A stretch of 64,000 bases of DNA, from the NCBI RefSeq assembly GCF_001618685.1, contig NZ_CP014342.1:3348001-3412000 (forward strand), in the 5' to 3' direction. The DNA comes from Geobacillus subterraneus. Its GTDB lineage: Bacteria > Bacillota > Bacilli > Bacillales > Anoxybacillaceae. Within the stretch, counting starts at the first letter, position 1; each line of letters starts with the position of its first letter. Made by a program: the position numbers and the translations under genes. The notes under the pieces are model-generated. The model saw nothing but the letters and a program-made list of their open reading frames with translations. It was not told the origin of the DNA and searched no databases. Positions 10,540-19,479 of the stretch are shown here, in pieces.

Positions 10540-11163
10540 ATGTATGTGATGACGCAGTCCGGTTGGCTGGAAGTCATTTGCGGCAGCATGTTCTCCGGCA
10601 AATCGGAAGAACTGATCCGCCGCATCCGCCGCGCCCAGTTTGCCAAGCAGGAAGTGAAAGTGTTCAAACCGACGATCGACAATCGTTATAGCGAAGACGC
10701 AGTCGTGTCGCACAACGGCAATTCGGTGATCGCCATCCCGGTCGCGACGCCGGCCGAACTGTTTCGTTACATTTCCGCTGCCACCGATGTCGTCGCCATT
10801 GATGAAGTGCAGTTTTTTTCCGATGACATTGTTGATGTTGTGCAGACGCTCGCGGATCGCGGTTATCGCGTCATCGCCGCCGGGTTGGATCAAGACTTCC
10901 GCGGCGAACCGTTCGGACCGGTGCCCGCGCTCATGGCGATCGCCGAGTCGGTGACGAAACTGCAAGCGGTATGCACCGTCTGCGGTTCCCCAGCCAGCCG
11001 GACGCAGCGGCTTATTAACGGTGCGCCTGCTTCTTATGACGATCCGATCATTCTTGTCGGTGCCAGCGAAGCGTACGAACCCCGTTGCCGCCATCATCAC
11101 GAAGTGCCGGGCAAACCGAAAAAGCGCCATGGCCATCCGCTCGCTGAACGTGCCGGCGAGTGA
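10540..11163 (+). CDS. tdk: Thymidine kinase Tdk
   Basis: This 207-residue TK1-type kinase phosphorylates thymidine for the dTTP salvage pathway. The P-loop [11 protein letters not shown] is at about residues 15-25, the Mg-binding AIDEVQFF near 85, the lasso region contains the zinc-type pair CTVCG, and a further Cys/His site (YEPRCRHHH) closes the domain. Length is normal for the family. ATG 10540 follows GAAAGGAGAGG. It lies between rpmE and prfA, as in B. subtilis. Confidence 0.96.
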   Translation: MYVMTQSGWLEVICGSMFSGKSEELIRRIRRAQFAKQEVKVFKPTIDNRYSEDAVVSHNGNSVIAIPVATPAELFRYISAATDVVAIDEVQFFSDDIVDVVQTLADRGYRVIAAGLDQDFRGEPFGPVPALMAIAESVTKLQAVCTVCGSPASRTQRLINGAPASYDDPIILVGASEAYEPRCRHHHEVPGKPKKRHGHPLAERAGE

Positions 11164-11482
11164 CAGGATCAGGGGATCAAGAACGATACGTATCGGTGTT
11201 CCCATCGCTTGCTAGACGTGTCGGTAAACAACGGGAAAAGAGAAAATTCGCGGCAAACCGCAAGCCGTTTGTTTACTGAATGCGCCATTTACCAACGGTG
11301 ACCAATGCCGGCGCGCGCCGGATGTTTCCGCCGCCCCGCTCAATGGGGGAATGAATGACATAGTTGCCCACAAACCGCGGCTTGGCTTTTTCCTTTGTTT
11401 AAAGGCGGTGGCCTCTCCGCTCGGAGAGGATATAAATATTATGGCTTGTCACGGGCATCCTAACAGCAGGGAGGCGAAAACA
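11164..11482 (+). other. 319-bp gap between tdk and the YhcN-like lipoprotein gene, with a large inverted repeat
   Basis: No convincing gene is present. The main feature is an inverted repeat: GTAAACAACGG at 11224-11234 and CCGTTTGTTTAC at 11265-11276, enclosing a small hairpin GCGG/CCGC at 11250-11261. No T run follows. A sporulation promoter might be expected because of the downstream gene, but I could not place one with confidence. Confidence 0.5.
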
Positions 11483-11923
11483 ATGAAACGCATCTGGCTG
11501 TTAGGGATTGCCTTGTTGCTTTCGGCCTGTTCGTTGACCCCGGATCATTCGTCTTACCGCCAGCAAAGCGAAGACAAAAACGGTACGCGGCTGATGACGG
11601 ACGAGCGGCCGAAAATGGATGCGGATCACGACTTGTACAACAACTTTGACGACCCAGAAAAAACGCGGCAAAACCCGAACTTCATTAGTTTGACCGAAGG
11701 AAGCGAAAACCAGCGCGCCGATACGCGGAAAGCCGCACAACTCATTGAGCGGCATACCGATTACCGCGCCGACTCCATCTGGTTTCACGGCAGCAATATG
11801 TATGTCACAGTCGATGTGCCGGAAACATTGTCCGCCGAAGAGCGGCAACGTGAGGCGAGCCGCATCGACAAACTGCTGACAAAAGCGATTCCGACGTACG
11901 AAATTATCGTGCGCGTGAACTAA
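11483..11923 (+). CDS. YhcN/YlaJ-family sporulation lipoprotein
   Basis: This 146-residue protein has a lipoprotein signal with lipobox LLSAC (Cys16), so the mature form is probably anchored to a membrane. The rest fits the YhcN/YlaJ family: a polar linker, then a small domain ending in ADSIWFHGSNMYVTVDV and TYEIIVRVN. Family members are made in the forespore and help spore germination or outgrowth. ATG 11483 is chosen by AGGGAGG 8 bp upstream. B. subtilis does not have this gene between tdk and prfA, as far as I recall. The exact role is unknown. Confidence 0.75.
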   Translation: MKRIWLLGIALLLSACSLTPDHSSYRQQSEDKNGTRLMTDERPKMDADHDLYNNFDDPEKTRQNPNFISLTEGSENQRADTRKAAQLIERHTDYRADSIWFHGSNMYVTVDVPETLSAEERQREASRIDKLLTKAIPTYEIIVRVN

Positions 11924-11927
11924 CACT

Positions 11928-11953
11928 CCCGCTTGCCAAAAGCGGGGGTTTTT
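11928..11953 (+). terminator. Terminator of the YhcN-like gene
   Basis: CCCGCTT and AAGCGGG form a 7-bp stem with a 5-base loop, followed by GG and TTTTTG. Confidence 0.75.
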
Positions 11954-11969
11954 GTTTGGTCTTGTTTCA

Positions 11970-11978
11970 TGATATAAT
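11970..11978 (+). promoter_or_regulatory. Extended -10 promoter of prfA
   Basis: TGATATAAT provides a TG at -16 and a perfect TATAAT at 11973-11978. The -35 region is poor, which is usual for extended -10 promoters. It lies just after the preceding terminator and 39 bp before prfA. Confidence 0.6.
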
Positions 11979-12016
11979 TTGAAATTAGACTGTGCTGAAA
12001 AACAGAGGTGAATGAT

Positions 12017-13093
12017 GTGTTTGACCGGTTAGAAGCTGTCGAACAACGGTATGAAAAATTAAACGAGCTGTTGATGGATCCAGCCGTCATCAACGATCCG
12101 AAAAAGTTGCGCGATTATTCGAAAGAGCAGGCCGATTTGGCGGAAACGGTGCAAACGTACCGCGAATACAAGTCCGTTCGCGACCAGCTCGCGGAAGCGA
12201 AGGCCATGTTGGAAGAAAAGCTTGAGCCAGAGCTGCGCGAGATGGTGAAAGAGGAAATTGATGAACTCGAAGAACGGGAAGCGGCGCTCGTTGAGAAGTT
12301 GAAAGTGCTGCTTTTGCCGAAAGATCCGAACGATGAGAAAAACGTCATTATGGAAATTCGCGCCGCCGCCGGCGGCGAGGAAGCGGCGCTGTTTGCCGGC
12401 GACTTGTACCGAATGTACACGCGCTATGCCGAGTCGCAAGGGTGGAAAACAGAAGTGATCGAAGCGAGCCCGACCGGCCTTGGCGGCTATAAAGAAATCA
12501 TCTTTATGGTCAACGGAAAAGGGGCGTATTCGAAGCTGAAGTTTGAAAACGGCGCCCACCGCGTCCAGCGCGTTCCGGAAACGGAGTCGGGCGGGCGCAT
12601 CCACACGTCGACGGCAACGGTCGCCTGTCTGCCGGAAATGGAAGAAGTCGAAGTCGACATTCATGAAAAAGACATTCGTGTCGATACGTTCGCCTCGAGC
12701 GGGCCAGGGGGGCAAAGCGTCAACACGACGATGTCGGCCGTACGCCTCACCCATATTCCGACCGGCATTGTCGTCACATGCCAAGACGAAAAATCGCAAA
12801 TTAAAAACAAAGAGAAGGCCATGAAAGTGTTGCGCGCCCGCATTTACGACAAATACCAGCAAGAGGCGCGCGCCGAATATGACCAGACGCGCAAGCAGGC
12901 GGTCGGCACCGGCGACCGTTCAGAGCGCATCCGCACGTACAACTTCCCGCAAAACCGCGTCACCGACCACCGCATCGGGCTGACGATTCAAAAGCTTGAC
13001 CTCGTGTTGGACGGGCAGCTTGATGAAATTATCGAGGCGCTCATTTTAGACGACCAGGCGAAAAAATTGGAGCAAGCGAACGATGCGTCGTAA
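12017..13093 (+). CDS. prfA: Peptide chain release factor 1
   Basis: RF1 reads UAA and UAG stop codons and triggers release of the finished protein. The 358 residues include the GGQ tripeptide at 231-233, which enters the peptidyl-transferase centre, and the stop-codon-reading PxT motif as PET at 187-189. GTG 12017 ([19 protein letters not shown]) is preferred to GTG 12008, because the latter lies inside the ribosome site AGAGGTG. The gene overlaps prmC by 11 bp, and PrmC methylates the Gln of the GGQ motif. Confidence 0.96.
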   Translation: MFDRLEAVEQRYEKLNELLMDPAVINDPKKLRDYSKEQADLAETVQTYREYKSVRDQLAEAKAMLEEKLEPELREMVKEEIDELEEREAALVEKLKVLLLPKDPNDEKNVIMEIRAAAGGEEAALFAGDLYRMYTRYAESQGWKTEVIEASPTGLGGYKEIIFMVNGKGAYSKLKFENGAHRVQRVPETESGGRIHTSTATVACLPEMEEVEVDIHEKDIRVDTFASSGPGGQSVNTTMSAVRLTHIPTGIVVTCQDEKSQIKNKEKAMKVLRARIYDKYQQEARAEYDQTRKQAVGTGDRSERIRTYNFPQNRVTDHRIGLTIQKLDLVLDGQLDEIIEALILDDQAKKLEQANDAS

Positions 13094-13949
13094 CGTGCAT
13101 GAAGTCCTCGCCTGGGCTTCTTCTTTTTTGCGCGCCCATGGGAAGGAGGAGCGGGCGGCCGAGTGGCTGTTGTGCCACCATTTGCGCACTGACCGGGCCG
13201 GGCTGTTCGCCCGTTGGCGCGAGCCCGTTGAGGAAGCGGTGTACGAACGGTTTACGGCCGATGTGCGCCGCCATGCCTTACACCATGTGCCGGTTCAATA
13301 TTTGATCGGCCATGAATCGTTTTACGGACGGCCGTTCCTTGTGAACCGTCATGTGCTCATCCCGCGCCCGGAAACGGAAGAGTTGGTGCTTGGCGTCCTT
13401 GAGCGCGTGCCGCGCCTATTTGCCGGCCGGGAGCGGATTGATGTCGTCGATGTCGGCACCGGCAGCGGAGCGATCGCTGTGACATTGGCGCTAGAGAACA
13501 AAGCGTTGTCGGTGACTGCCACCGATATTTCCGAAGCAGCGCTCACAGTCGCTCGGGAAAACGCTCGCCGGCTTGGGGCAAGCGTTTCGTTTTTGCGCGG
13601 CGACTTATTGCAGCCGCTCATCGAACAAGGACGAACCGTCGATGTGGTCGTTTCGAATCCGCCGTACATTCCCGAGGCCGATGCTGCGTTGCTCTCTCCG
13701 GTCGTGAAAGACTACGAGCCGCACACCGCGCTCTTTGGCGGCCGCGACGGGCTTGACTTTTACCGCCGCTTCGCTCGCGATTTGCCGCTTGTGCTCGGCG
13801 TCCCGGCGCTTGTCGCGTTTGAAGTCGGCGCCGGACAAGGGGAAGCGGTCGCTGCGCTTTTAGCGGCAGCGTTTCCCGAGGCGCGGGTCGAAGTGGCCTT
13901 TGATTTGAACGGCAAGGACCGAATGGTTTATATGACAAGAAAAAATTAG
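13083..13949 (+). CDS. prmC: Release factor glutamine methyltransferase PrmC
   Basis: This 288-residue S-adenosylmethionine-dependent enzyme methylates the Gln of the GGQ motif of release factors. The AdoMet site [14 protein letters not shown] is near residues 121-135, and the NPPY motif at 192-195 holds the substrate glutamine. The family N-terminal helical domain precedes them ([18 protein letters not shown]). It starts within the end of prfA, so the two are translationally coupled. Confidence 0.96.
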   Translation: MRRNVHEVLAWASSFLRAHGKEERAAEWLLCHHLRTDRAGLFARWREPVEEAVYERFTADVRRHALHHVPVQYLIGHESFYGRPFLVNRHVLIPRPETEELVLGVLERVPRLFAGRERIDVVDVGTGSGAIAVTLALENKALSVTATDISEAALTVARENARRLGASVSFLRGDLLQPLIEQGRTVDVVVSNPPYIPEADAALLSPVVKDYEPHTALFGGRDGLDFYRRFARDLPLVLGVPALVAFEVGAGQGEAVAALLAAAFPEARVEVAFDLNGKDRMVYMTRKN

Positions 13950-14008
13950 ATTCATAGGTTTAAAATGAGGCGGCGCCGTCCACAATGAGAGGTGAAAGGA
14001 CGGTGCCG

Positions 14009-14944
14009 ATGATGAGAATGAAGGGAAATTCCATCGCTGTATGTTTATATATCATTCTATTAACAACAGGCGTCCTCGTTCAGCTGTACGGCCAGCAGAC
14101 CGATGCTGGGGCCAACGCCGCGGTCGCGGTTCCCGACGAGGCGGTTCGCTTGCGCATTTTAGCCAACAGCGATGCGGCTGCTGACCAAGAATTGAAACGA
14201 AACGTGCGCGATGCGGTGAACGCGCAAATCAACAGCTGGGTCGCTGAACTGACGTCGTTCGACGAAGCGAAGCGCGTCATCCGCTCCCGCCTGCCGGACA
14301 TTGAACAGACAGTCGCTCGCGTGCTCCGTGATGAGCAAAGCAGCCAGTCGTACAAAGTAGAGTTTGGCCCGGTTCGCTTTCCGACGAAAGTGTATGGCGA
14401 CTACGTCTATCCGGCCGGCACGTACGATGCGGTCCTCATTACGCTCGGGGAAGGGAAAGGGTCAAACTGGTGGTGTGTCTTGTTCCCGCCGCTTTGTTTT
14501 CTCGACTTTTCCAACGGTGACGCTGTGATGATGAGAGCGGAAGAAAGGCCGGCAAACGAGACAAGTAAGCCGGCACCGGCCGAGGCCGATCAGCCCGTTA
14601 AGAGAAAGCAGAGTGACAAGGAGGCGGTGCAGCCGGATGAACAAGAAGGCGGGAGCACCGCGGCGGCCATGGAGAAGACGGGGCGCCGCGCAGCGGCCGA
14701 GGACACGATAAGTGCTGAGACAGATAGTGTGAGCAAAGATGTGGATGACGTGGGGATTCGTGTGGGCGGTGTGGACAATGAGGCAGACGACGCGAGCACC
14801 GCTGCGAAGAACACGGGCGAGGATGCGAGTGAAGGGGGAGGAATAGACGGCGGAAACGCTTCTCCTGTCGTCATCGCTGAGCCGGAACAGCGGATCGAAG
14901 TGAAATTTTTCTTCAAAGAGTGGCTGGCCCATCTCATTCCATAA
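14009..14944 (+). CDS. spoIIR: Stage II sporulation protein R (SpoIIR) with a long acidic linker
   Basis: SpoIIR is made in the forespore and exported, and signals the mother cell to activate pro-SigE through SpoIIGA. An N-terminal membrane or signal segment covers about residues 7-27. Conserved blocks are AVRLRILANSD, the VRFPTKVYG and VYPAGTYDAVLITLG stretches and NWWCVLFPPLCFLDFSNGDAV. The C-terminus EVKFFFKEWL is also conserved. Between residues ~175 and ~296 lies a low-complexity Ala/Glu/Asp-rich linker, far longer than I recall for B. subtilis (whole protein ~224 aa against 311 here). ATG 14009 has AAAGGA 8 bp upstream; GTG 14003 is possible. Confidence 0.92.
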   Translation: MMRMKGNSIAVCLYIILLTTGVLVQLYGQQTDAGANAAVAVPDEAVRLRILANSDAAADQELKRNVRDAVNAQINSWVAELTSFDEAKRVIRSRLPDIEQTVARVLRDEQSSQSYKVEFGPVRFPTKVYGDYVYPAGTYDAVLITLGEGKGSNWWCVLFPPLCFLDFSNGDAVMMRAEERPANETSKPAPAEADQPVKRKQSDKEAVQPDEQEGGSTAAAMEKTGRRAAAEDTISAETDSVSKDVDDVGIRVGGVDNEADDASTAAKNTGEDASEGGGIDGGNASPVVIAEPEQRIEVKFFFKEWLAHLIP

Positions 14945-14948
14945 GATC

Positions 14949-15150
14949 CTATCCACAAAGTTATCCACAAAAATAACAGATTTATTCACAACTTGTGCGT
15001 AACTATGGACGGGCGGCGAAAACCGGTTCAGCGCTTCCGGACAAAGCCGCTATCTTCAAGGCGAATCAAGACGATAGAGAAGGTGAAACGATTGAAAACG
15101 CGTGTTTGGACTGTGGATAATATTGTTGATAAACAGCAAATTTATCCACA
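14949..15150. promoter_or_regulatory. Cluster of DnaA boxes at the tsaC start
   Basis: Within about 200 bp there are three perfect TTATCCACA boxes: 14961-14969 (+), 15112-15120 (minus orientation, TGTGGATAA) and 15142-15150 (+). There is also TTATTCACA at 14982-14990, which fits TTATnCACA, and two single-mismatch boxes, CTATCCACA at 14949-14957 and TGTTGATAA at 15124-15132. Some lie upstream of the tsaC start and some within its first 20 codons. B. subtilis ywlC, the ortholog, is a known DnaA-binding site outside oriC, so this looks conserved. Confidence 0.8.
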
Positions 15151-16135
15151 AATACAAGAGGCGGCCGAATGGCTGCGGGCCGGGGAAGTGGTGGCGTTCC
15201 CGACGGAAACGGTGTACGGCTTAGGGGCGGATGCGGCCAATACGGCAGCGGTGGGCAAAATTTTTGCCGCCAAAGGGCGGCCGAGCGACAATCCGCTCAT
15301 CGTTCACGTCGCGAACGTAGCGCAAGTGGAAGCGATCGCCGCAGCGATCCCGCCGATGGCGAAAACATTGATGGAGCGGTTTTGGCCGGGGCCGCTCACG
15401 TTAGTATTGCCAAAACGGGCCAAAGCGGTGTCTGAACGGGTGACGGCTGGGCTGCCGACGGTGGCGGTGCGCATGCCGGATCACCCGCTGGCGCTCGCCT
15501 TGATCGAGGCGAGCGGCTTGGCGCTTGCCGCTCCGAGCGCCAACCGGTCAGGAAAACCGAGCCCGACGACGGCCGCCCACGTGCTCGCCGATTTAAACGG
15601 GCGCATCGCCGGGGTGATTGATGGCGGGCCGACCGGCATCGGCGTCGAATCGACTGTGCTCGATTGCAGCGGGGAGGTGCCGACGATTTTGCGCCCGGGC
15701 GGGGTGACGAAGGAGGCGCTGAGCGAAGCGGTCGGCCGCGTTGAGGAGGCCGTCGGCATGGGAGATGAACAGACAGCGCCGAAAGCGCCGGGGATGAAAT
15801 ATACGCATTACGCGCCAAAAGCGCCGCTTTCGATCGTCTCCGGCCCGCCGTCGTTGTTGCAGCAGCTTGTCGATGAAAGCCGGGCGGGGGGAAAAACCGT
15901 CGGTGTGCTGACGACTGAAGAAAATAAAAGCCGTTATGCCGCTGATGTCGTGTTGGCGTGCGGGACGCGCCGCGAGCTCGAAACGGTCGCCCATCGCCTG
16001 TACGATACGCTGCGCCGATTTGATGAGACGGGCGTCGACCTCATTTACAGCGAGGCGTTTCCAGAAGAAGGGATCGGCGTTGCGATCATGAACCGGTTGA
16101 AGAAAGCAGCCGGCGGGCGCGTCATTCGCGAATAG
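15092..16135 (+). CDS. tsaC: Threonylcarbamoyl-AMP synthase (TsaC/Sua5, YwlC)
   Basis: This 347-residue enzyme makes threonylcarbamoyl-AMP from threonine, bicarbonate and ATP. That is the first step of t6A formation at position 37 of ANN-decoding tRNAs. The YrdC domain (about residues 15-205) has EVVAFPTETVYGLGADA, KGRPSDNPLIVH and SANRSGKPSPT; the C-terminal Sua5 domain follows (about 240-347). TTG 15092 is chosen because AAGGTGA sits 5 bp upstream and it gives an N-terminus like B. subtilis YwlC; a frame start at 14993 would add 33 residues of unlikely composition. The start lies inside the DnaA-box cluster. Confidence 0.93.
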   Translation: MKTRVWTVDNIVDKQQIYPQIQEAAEWLRAGEVVAFPTETVYGLGADAANTAAVGKIFAAKGRPSDNPLIVHVANVAQVEAIAAAIPPMAKTLMERFWPGPLTLVLPKRAKAVSERVTAGLPTVAVRMPDHPLALALIEASGLALAAPSANRSGKPSPTTAAHVLADLNGRIAGVIDGGPTGIGVESTVLDCSGEVPTILRPGGVTKEALSEAVGRVEEAVGMGDEQTAPKAPGMKYTHYAPKAPLSIVSGPPSLLQQLVDESRAGGKTVGVLTTEENKSRYAADVVLACGTRRELETVAHRLYDTLRRFDETGVDLIYSEAFPEEGIGVAIMNRLKKAAGGRVIRE

Positions 16136-16233
16136 CGGAAACGAAAGCGCCCGTTGGCTAAAGCGCAAAGAAGCTGACGCAAAAGGTCATCTGCTAGTGA
16201 AACGAATCCATTTGATGTGTATATAGAGCGGTG

Positions 16234-16269
16234 AAAAAGGGGGTCTCATTGTGTTGCGGCACCCTTTTT
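16234..16269. terminator. Terminator between tsaC and mntP
   Basis: AAAAAGGG and CCCTTTTT arms enclose a loop of about 20 bases. The run of T on one side and A on the other makes it possibly bidirectional. Confidence 0.6.
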
Positions 16270-16382
16270 CTTTTCGCCGTTCTGCACATGAAGCCGTCTT
16301 TCCCCCTGTATGACCAGTTTGCTTCTAAACGATTCTGGACGTGCATATGTTAGCAGTAAGGCCAGTCCGGGAGGGAAGGGGA

Positions 16383-16934
16383 ATGGGCGCGTTAATCGGC
16401 GAAATGATCGCGCTGTCGCTAATGGCGCTGGCGCTAGGGATGGACGCATTTTCGGTCGCTCTAGGAATGGGGCTGTTGCGTCTTCGGCTTCGGCAAATTT
16501 TTTATATTGGGCTCACGATCGGCTTGTTTCATATTTTTATGCCGCTTGTCGGCATGGCAGTCGGCCGCTTTTTGTCGCGCGAGTTCGGCAGCATCGCTAC
16601 TTATGCGGGCGGGCTGTTGCTATTATGGCTGGGCGGGCAAATGATCGTTACATCGTTTCAGCGGGGAGACGGGTCACCGTTGTTTCCGCGCGGGGCGGGG
16701 CTGCTTTTTTTTGCGTTCAGCGTTAGCCTCGACAGCTTTTCGGTCGGGCTAAGTCTTGGCATTTTCGGGGCGCGGACGATGGTGACGATCCTTCTGTTCG
16801 GCCTATTCAGCACGGTATTGACTTGGATCGGGCTGTTGGTGGGCCGCCATTTTCAGCAATGGCTCGGTTCATACAGCGAAGCGCTCGGCGGCAGCATTTT
16901 GCTCGCGTTCGGGCTGAAGCTGCTCTTTTCGTGA
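16383..16934 (+). CDS. mntP: Manganese exporter MntP (YwlD-like)
   Basis: This 183-residue membrane protein has about six hydrophobic segments. It carries the duplicated family motif with a membrane-buried Asp: [14 protein letters not shown] near residue 20 and [14 protein letters not shown] near 110. MntP proteins pump Mn2+ out of the cell. ATG 16383 follows GGGAAGGGG; the frame is open 14 codons further up, but that part is not hydrophobic and has no ribosome site. Position between tsaC and ywlE matches B. subtilis ywlD. I did not see an MntR box or manganese riboswitch. Confidence 0.9.
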   Translation: MGALIGEMIALSLMALALGMDAFSVALGMGLLRLRLRQIFYIGLTIGLFHIFMPLVGMAVGRFLSREFGSIATYAGGLLLLWLGGQMIVTSFQRGDGSPLFPRGAGLLFFAFSVSLDSFSVGLSLGIFGARTMVTILLFGLFSTVLTWIGLLVGRHFQQWLGSYSEALGGSILLAFGLKLLFS

Positions 16935-16943
16935 AAAATCGGG

Positions 16944-16963
16944 GCAGGCGATGCCGGCTTTTT
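16944..16963 (+). terminator. Weak terminator after mntP
   Basis: GCAGGC and GCCGGC form a short stem with one mismatch and a 3-base loop, followed by TTTTT. Confidence 0.4.
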
Positions 16964-17057
16964 CATTTACGTGGGAAAAAGCGGACTGCCTGCTTTTTTT
17001 TGCTCTTTTTCCTATGGTATATTGGTGGTAGGCCATTGTTGTGAAGAGGTGGTTGTC

Positions 17058-17504
17058 ATGTCGTACCGCATTTTGTTCGTCTGCACAGGCAATACGTGCC
17101 GCAGCCCGATGGCAGCGGCATTGCTTGAGAGCAAGCAGCTGCCCGGTGTCGAGGTGAAATCGGCTGGGGTGTTTGCTGCGGAAGGAAGCGAGGCGTCCGC
17201 CCATGCGAAAACGGTGCTGAAAGAAAAGGGGATTGACGCATCCCACCGTTCCTCGCCGTTAAAAAAAGAGCATATTGATTGGGCGACGCATGTGTTGGCG
17301 ATGACGTCCGGCCATAAAGAGATGATCATTGGCCGTTTTCCGGAGGCGAAAGACAAAACGTTTACGTTAAAACAGTTCGCTTCAGGAACAGACGGTGACA
17401 TCGCCGATCCGTTCGGCGGCCCGGTCGAGGCGTACCGGGCGGCGCGCGATGAGTTGGCGGCGCTCATTGACCGCTTGGCGGAAAAATTGCAAGAGAGACA
17501 ATGA
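17058..17504 (+). CDS. ywlE: Protein-arginine-phosphatase YwlE
   Basis: This 148-residue enzyme has the low-molecular-weight tyrosine phosphatase fold, and removes phosphate from arginine residues marked by the McsB kinase for ClpCP degradation. The phosphate loop is C9-T-G-N-T13-C-R15; the Thr in this loop is the residue known to favour phosphoarginine over phosphotyrosine. The catalytic Asp is in IADPFGGP. ATG 17058 has GAAGAGGTGG upstream. A likely extended -10 promoter (TGGTATATT) precedes it. Confidence 0.93.
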   Translation: MSYRILFVCTGNTCRSPMAAALLESKQLPGVEVKSAGVFAAEGSEASAHAKTVLKEKGIDASHRSSPLKKEHIDWATHVLAMTSGHKEMIIGRFPEAKDKTFTLKQFASGTDGDIADPFGGPVEAYRAARDELAALIDRLAEKLQERQ

Positions 17505-17532
17505 TCTGACATGATCGGTGAGGGGAAAAACG

Positions 17533-18822
17533 ATGGGGGGAACAGATCGTTCGTTTGGTTTGCGCCTGAAGCTTGTCGTCTTTACGACGGCGCTGGCGCT
17601 CATTACATATTCAACGAGCGCCTTGTTCTTGTATGTGTTGTACGATTGGTGGTTTGCATCGTTCAATAAAGGCGTGTTCACGATTATTGTGCTGCTGCTC
17701 GGCATTTTTTGGTCGGGGGTGCTCGCCTATGTCGCGGCCGGCTGGATTACGAGGCCGCTGCAACGCCTCGAAGAAGCCGCTGTGAAGGCAGCCGGCGGGC
17801 ACATTGAAGCGGACGTCCCGCTCCCTCCGTCCAATGACGAAATCCGCTCGCTTGCTGTCGCTTTCAACCGCATGCTCGGCCATTTGCGCGCGGTCGTCGC
17901 CAACATTGAAGAAAACGCGGTGCGCACGAACGAAAAGACGGCAGAGATAAAAGAAGCGTCTGAGGCGGCGGCGGGTCGTGCGCACGACATCGCGGCGACG
18001 ATTGACGACATCTCCAAAGGGGCAGCGGCCTCGGCTGAAGCGACGCAGGCGGCAGCCGCGGCGGTCGAAGATGTGCTTGCCATCGCCGAGCAAGTGAAAG
18101 GGACGGCCGAGCGCGCCGAACAATCCGCGCAGGCGATGGCAGAAACGCTCAAAGCGAGCTGCGATGCGATCCGTTCCCTTGTCGACGGCATCGGACAGCT
18201 CGCCGACGATCAAGAAAGGTCGCGGGCAGTCGTCAAACAGCTTGAAGGAAACGCCAAACAAATTGGCAATATTACGTTGCTTGTCACCGATATTGCCGAG
18301 CAAACGAACTTGCTGGCGCTCAACGCCTCGATTGAAGCCGCCCGCGCCGGCGAGCATGGCCGCGGCTTTGCCGTTGTGGCTGAAGAAGTGCGCAAACTAG
18401 CCGATGAAAGCGCTAAAGCGGTCAAGCAAATCGCTGAACTCGTCGGCAACATTCAAAACGAAGTCGCCCATGTTGTGGCACAAATGGACAAGCAAGTAGC
18501 CGCTTCCAACGCTGCGGCGGCCAAAGGGGAGCGCACGAACGCGGCCATTGCGGCCATGACGGCGTCGGCGGATGAATTGATCCGCGCCGTCCATGAGATC
18601 GCCGGGTTGGCGAAAAATCAGATGGTGCATATGGGGCGAGCCGCTGCACAGGCGCAAGAAGTGGCAGCGATTGCCGAACAGACATCCGCCGGTGCGCTCG
18701 AAGTCGCGGCGGCGACGCGGGCACAAACGGCAGCGATCGGCGACGTGCACAAGCTGGCCAACGAGCTCGTCGAACAGGCGGAACAGCTGCAGGCAGCGGT
18801 CGCCCGTTTTCGCGCCAGTTAA
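17533..18822 (+). CDS. Methyl-accepting chemotaxis protein with almost no external domain
   Basis: This 429-residue protein has two hydrophobic segments (about residues 12-34 and 42-65) separated by only a few polar residues. A HAMP linker ([12 protein letters not shown]) and a long coiled-coil signalling domain follow. The conserved hairpin tip [20 protein letters not shown] is present, so it should bind CheA and CheW. Because no outside ligand domain exists, it probably senses something in the membrane or cytoplasm. ATG 17533 follows GAGGGGA. B. subtilis has no such gene between ywlE and ywlF, as far as I recall. Confidence 0.88.
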   Translation: MGGTDRSFGLRLKLVVFTTALALITYSTSALFLYVLYDWWFASFNKGVFTIIVLLLGIFWSGVLAYVAAGWITRPLQRLEEAAVKAAGGHIEADVPLPPSNDEIRSLAVAFNRMLGHLRAVVANIEENAVRTNEKTAEIKEASEAAAGRAHDIAATIDDISKGAAASAEATQAAAAAVEDVLAIAEQVKGTAERAEQSAQAMAETLKASCDAIRSLVDGIGQLADDQERSRAVVKQLEGNAKQIGNITLLVTDIAEQTNLLALNASIEAARAGEHGRGFAVVAEEVRKLADESAKAVKQIAELVGNIQNEVAHVVAQMDKQVAASNAAAAKGERTNAAIAAMTASADELIRAVHEIAGLAKNQMVHMGRAAAQAQEVAAIAEQTSAGALEVAAATRAQTAAIGDVHKLANELVEQAEQLQAAVARFRAS

Positions 18823-18964
18823 CATGACAGGCGCACCGACAAACACGCTGTCGACTTCGCTGCCGGAAACAAAAAAACCGCGCTAGCATCATGTGATAGG
18901 GTATCGATGAAACGCCCGCTCCGAGAGACAAGGGGCAGAGCGAACAGAAAGGAGACGAACGAAC

Positions 18965-19411
18965 ATGAAAGTGGCCATTGCTTCCGACCATGGCGGAATT
19001 CGTATCCGTGAAGAAATTAAAGCCCTTCTTGATGAAATGGGCATCGAATATACCGATTTTGGCTGCGACTGTGAAACGTCGGTCGATTACCCGGATTACG
19101 CGCTCCCGGTCGCTGAAAAAGTGGCGCGCGGCGAGTTTGACCGCGGCATTTTAATTTGCGGGACCGGCATCGGCATGACGATCGCCGCCAATAAAGTGAA
19201 AGGGGTGCGCTGCGCCCTTTGTCATGATGTTTACAGCGCCAAACTGACACGCATGCATAACGACAGCAACATCCTCGCGATGGGGGAGCGCGTGATCGGC
19301 CCTGGCTTGGCGCGTGAGATCGCGAAAGCGTGGCTCGAGACAGAATTCGAAGGCGGCCGTCACGCGCGGCGGATCGACAAAATCGCCGATTATGAAAACG
19401 AACATTTGTAA
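18965..19411 (+). CDS. rpiB: Ribose-5-phosphate isomerase B
   Basis: This 148-residue enzyme interconverts ribose 5-phosphate and ribulose 5-phosphate. It begins with the family motif VAIASDHGG, has the catalytic Cys65 in ICGTGIGM and the [12 protein letters not shown] segment. AAAGGAGA precedes ATG 18965. It matches B. subtilis ywlF by position and length. Confidence 0.95.
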   Translation: MKVAIASDHGGIRIREEIKALLDEMGIEYTDFGCDCETSVDYPDYALPVAEKVARGEFDRGILICGTGIGMTIAANKVKGVRCALCHDVYSAKLTRMHNDSNILAMGERVIGPGLAREIAKAWLETEFEGGRHARRIDKIADYENEHL

Positions 19412-19479
19412 AAAATAAAAGGCGCATCGTTTCGCAAAAATTGCCGATATATCGGCGCATCAATAAGGGGGGGATGGCC

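Noticed and set aside
10009-11205. A 398-residue minus-strand frame across rpmE and tdk
   Set aside because: It lies opposite two well-supported genes and their terminator, and shows no domain.
12059-12862. Long minus-strand frame opposite prfA
   Set aside because: A shadow of the prfA codon pattern with no start site or recognisable motif.
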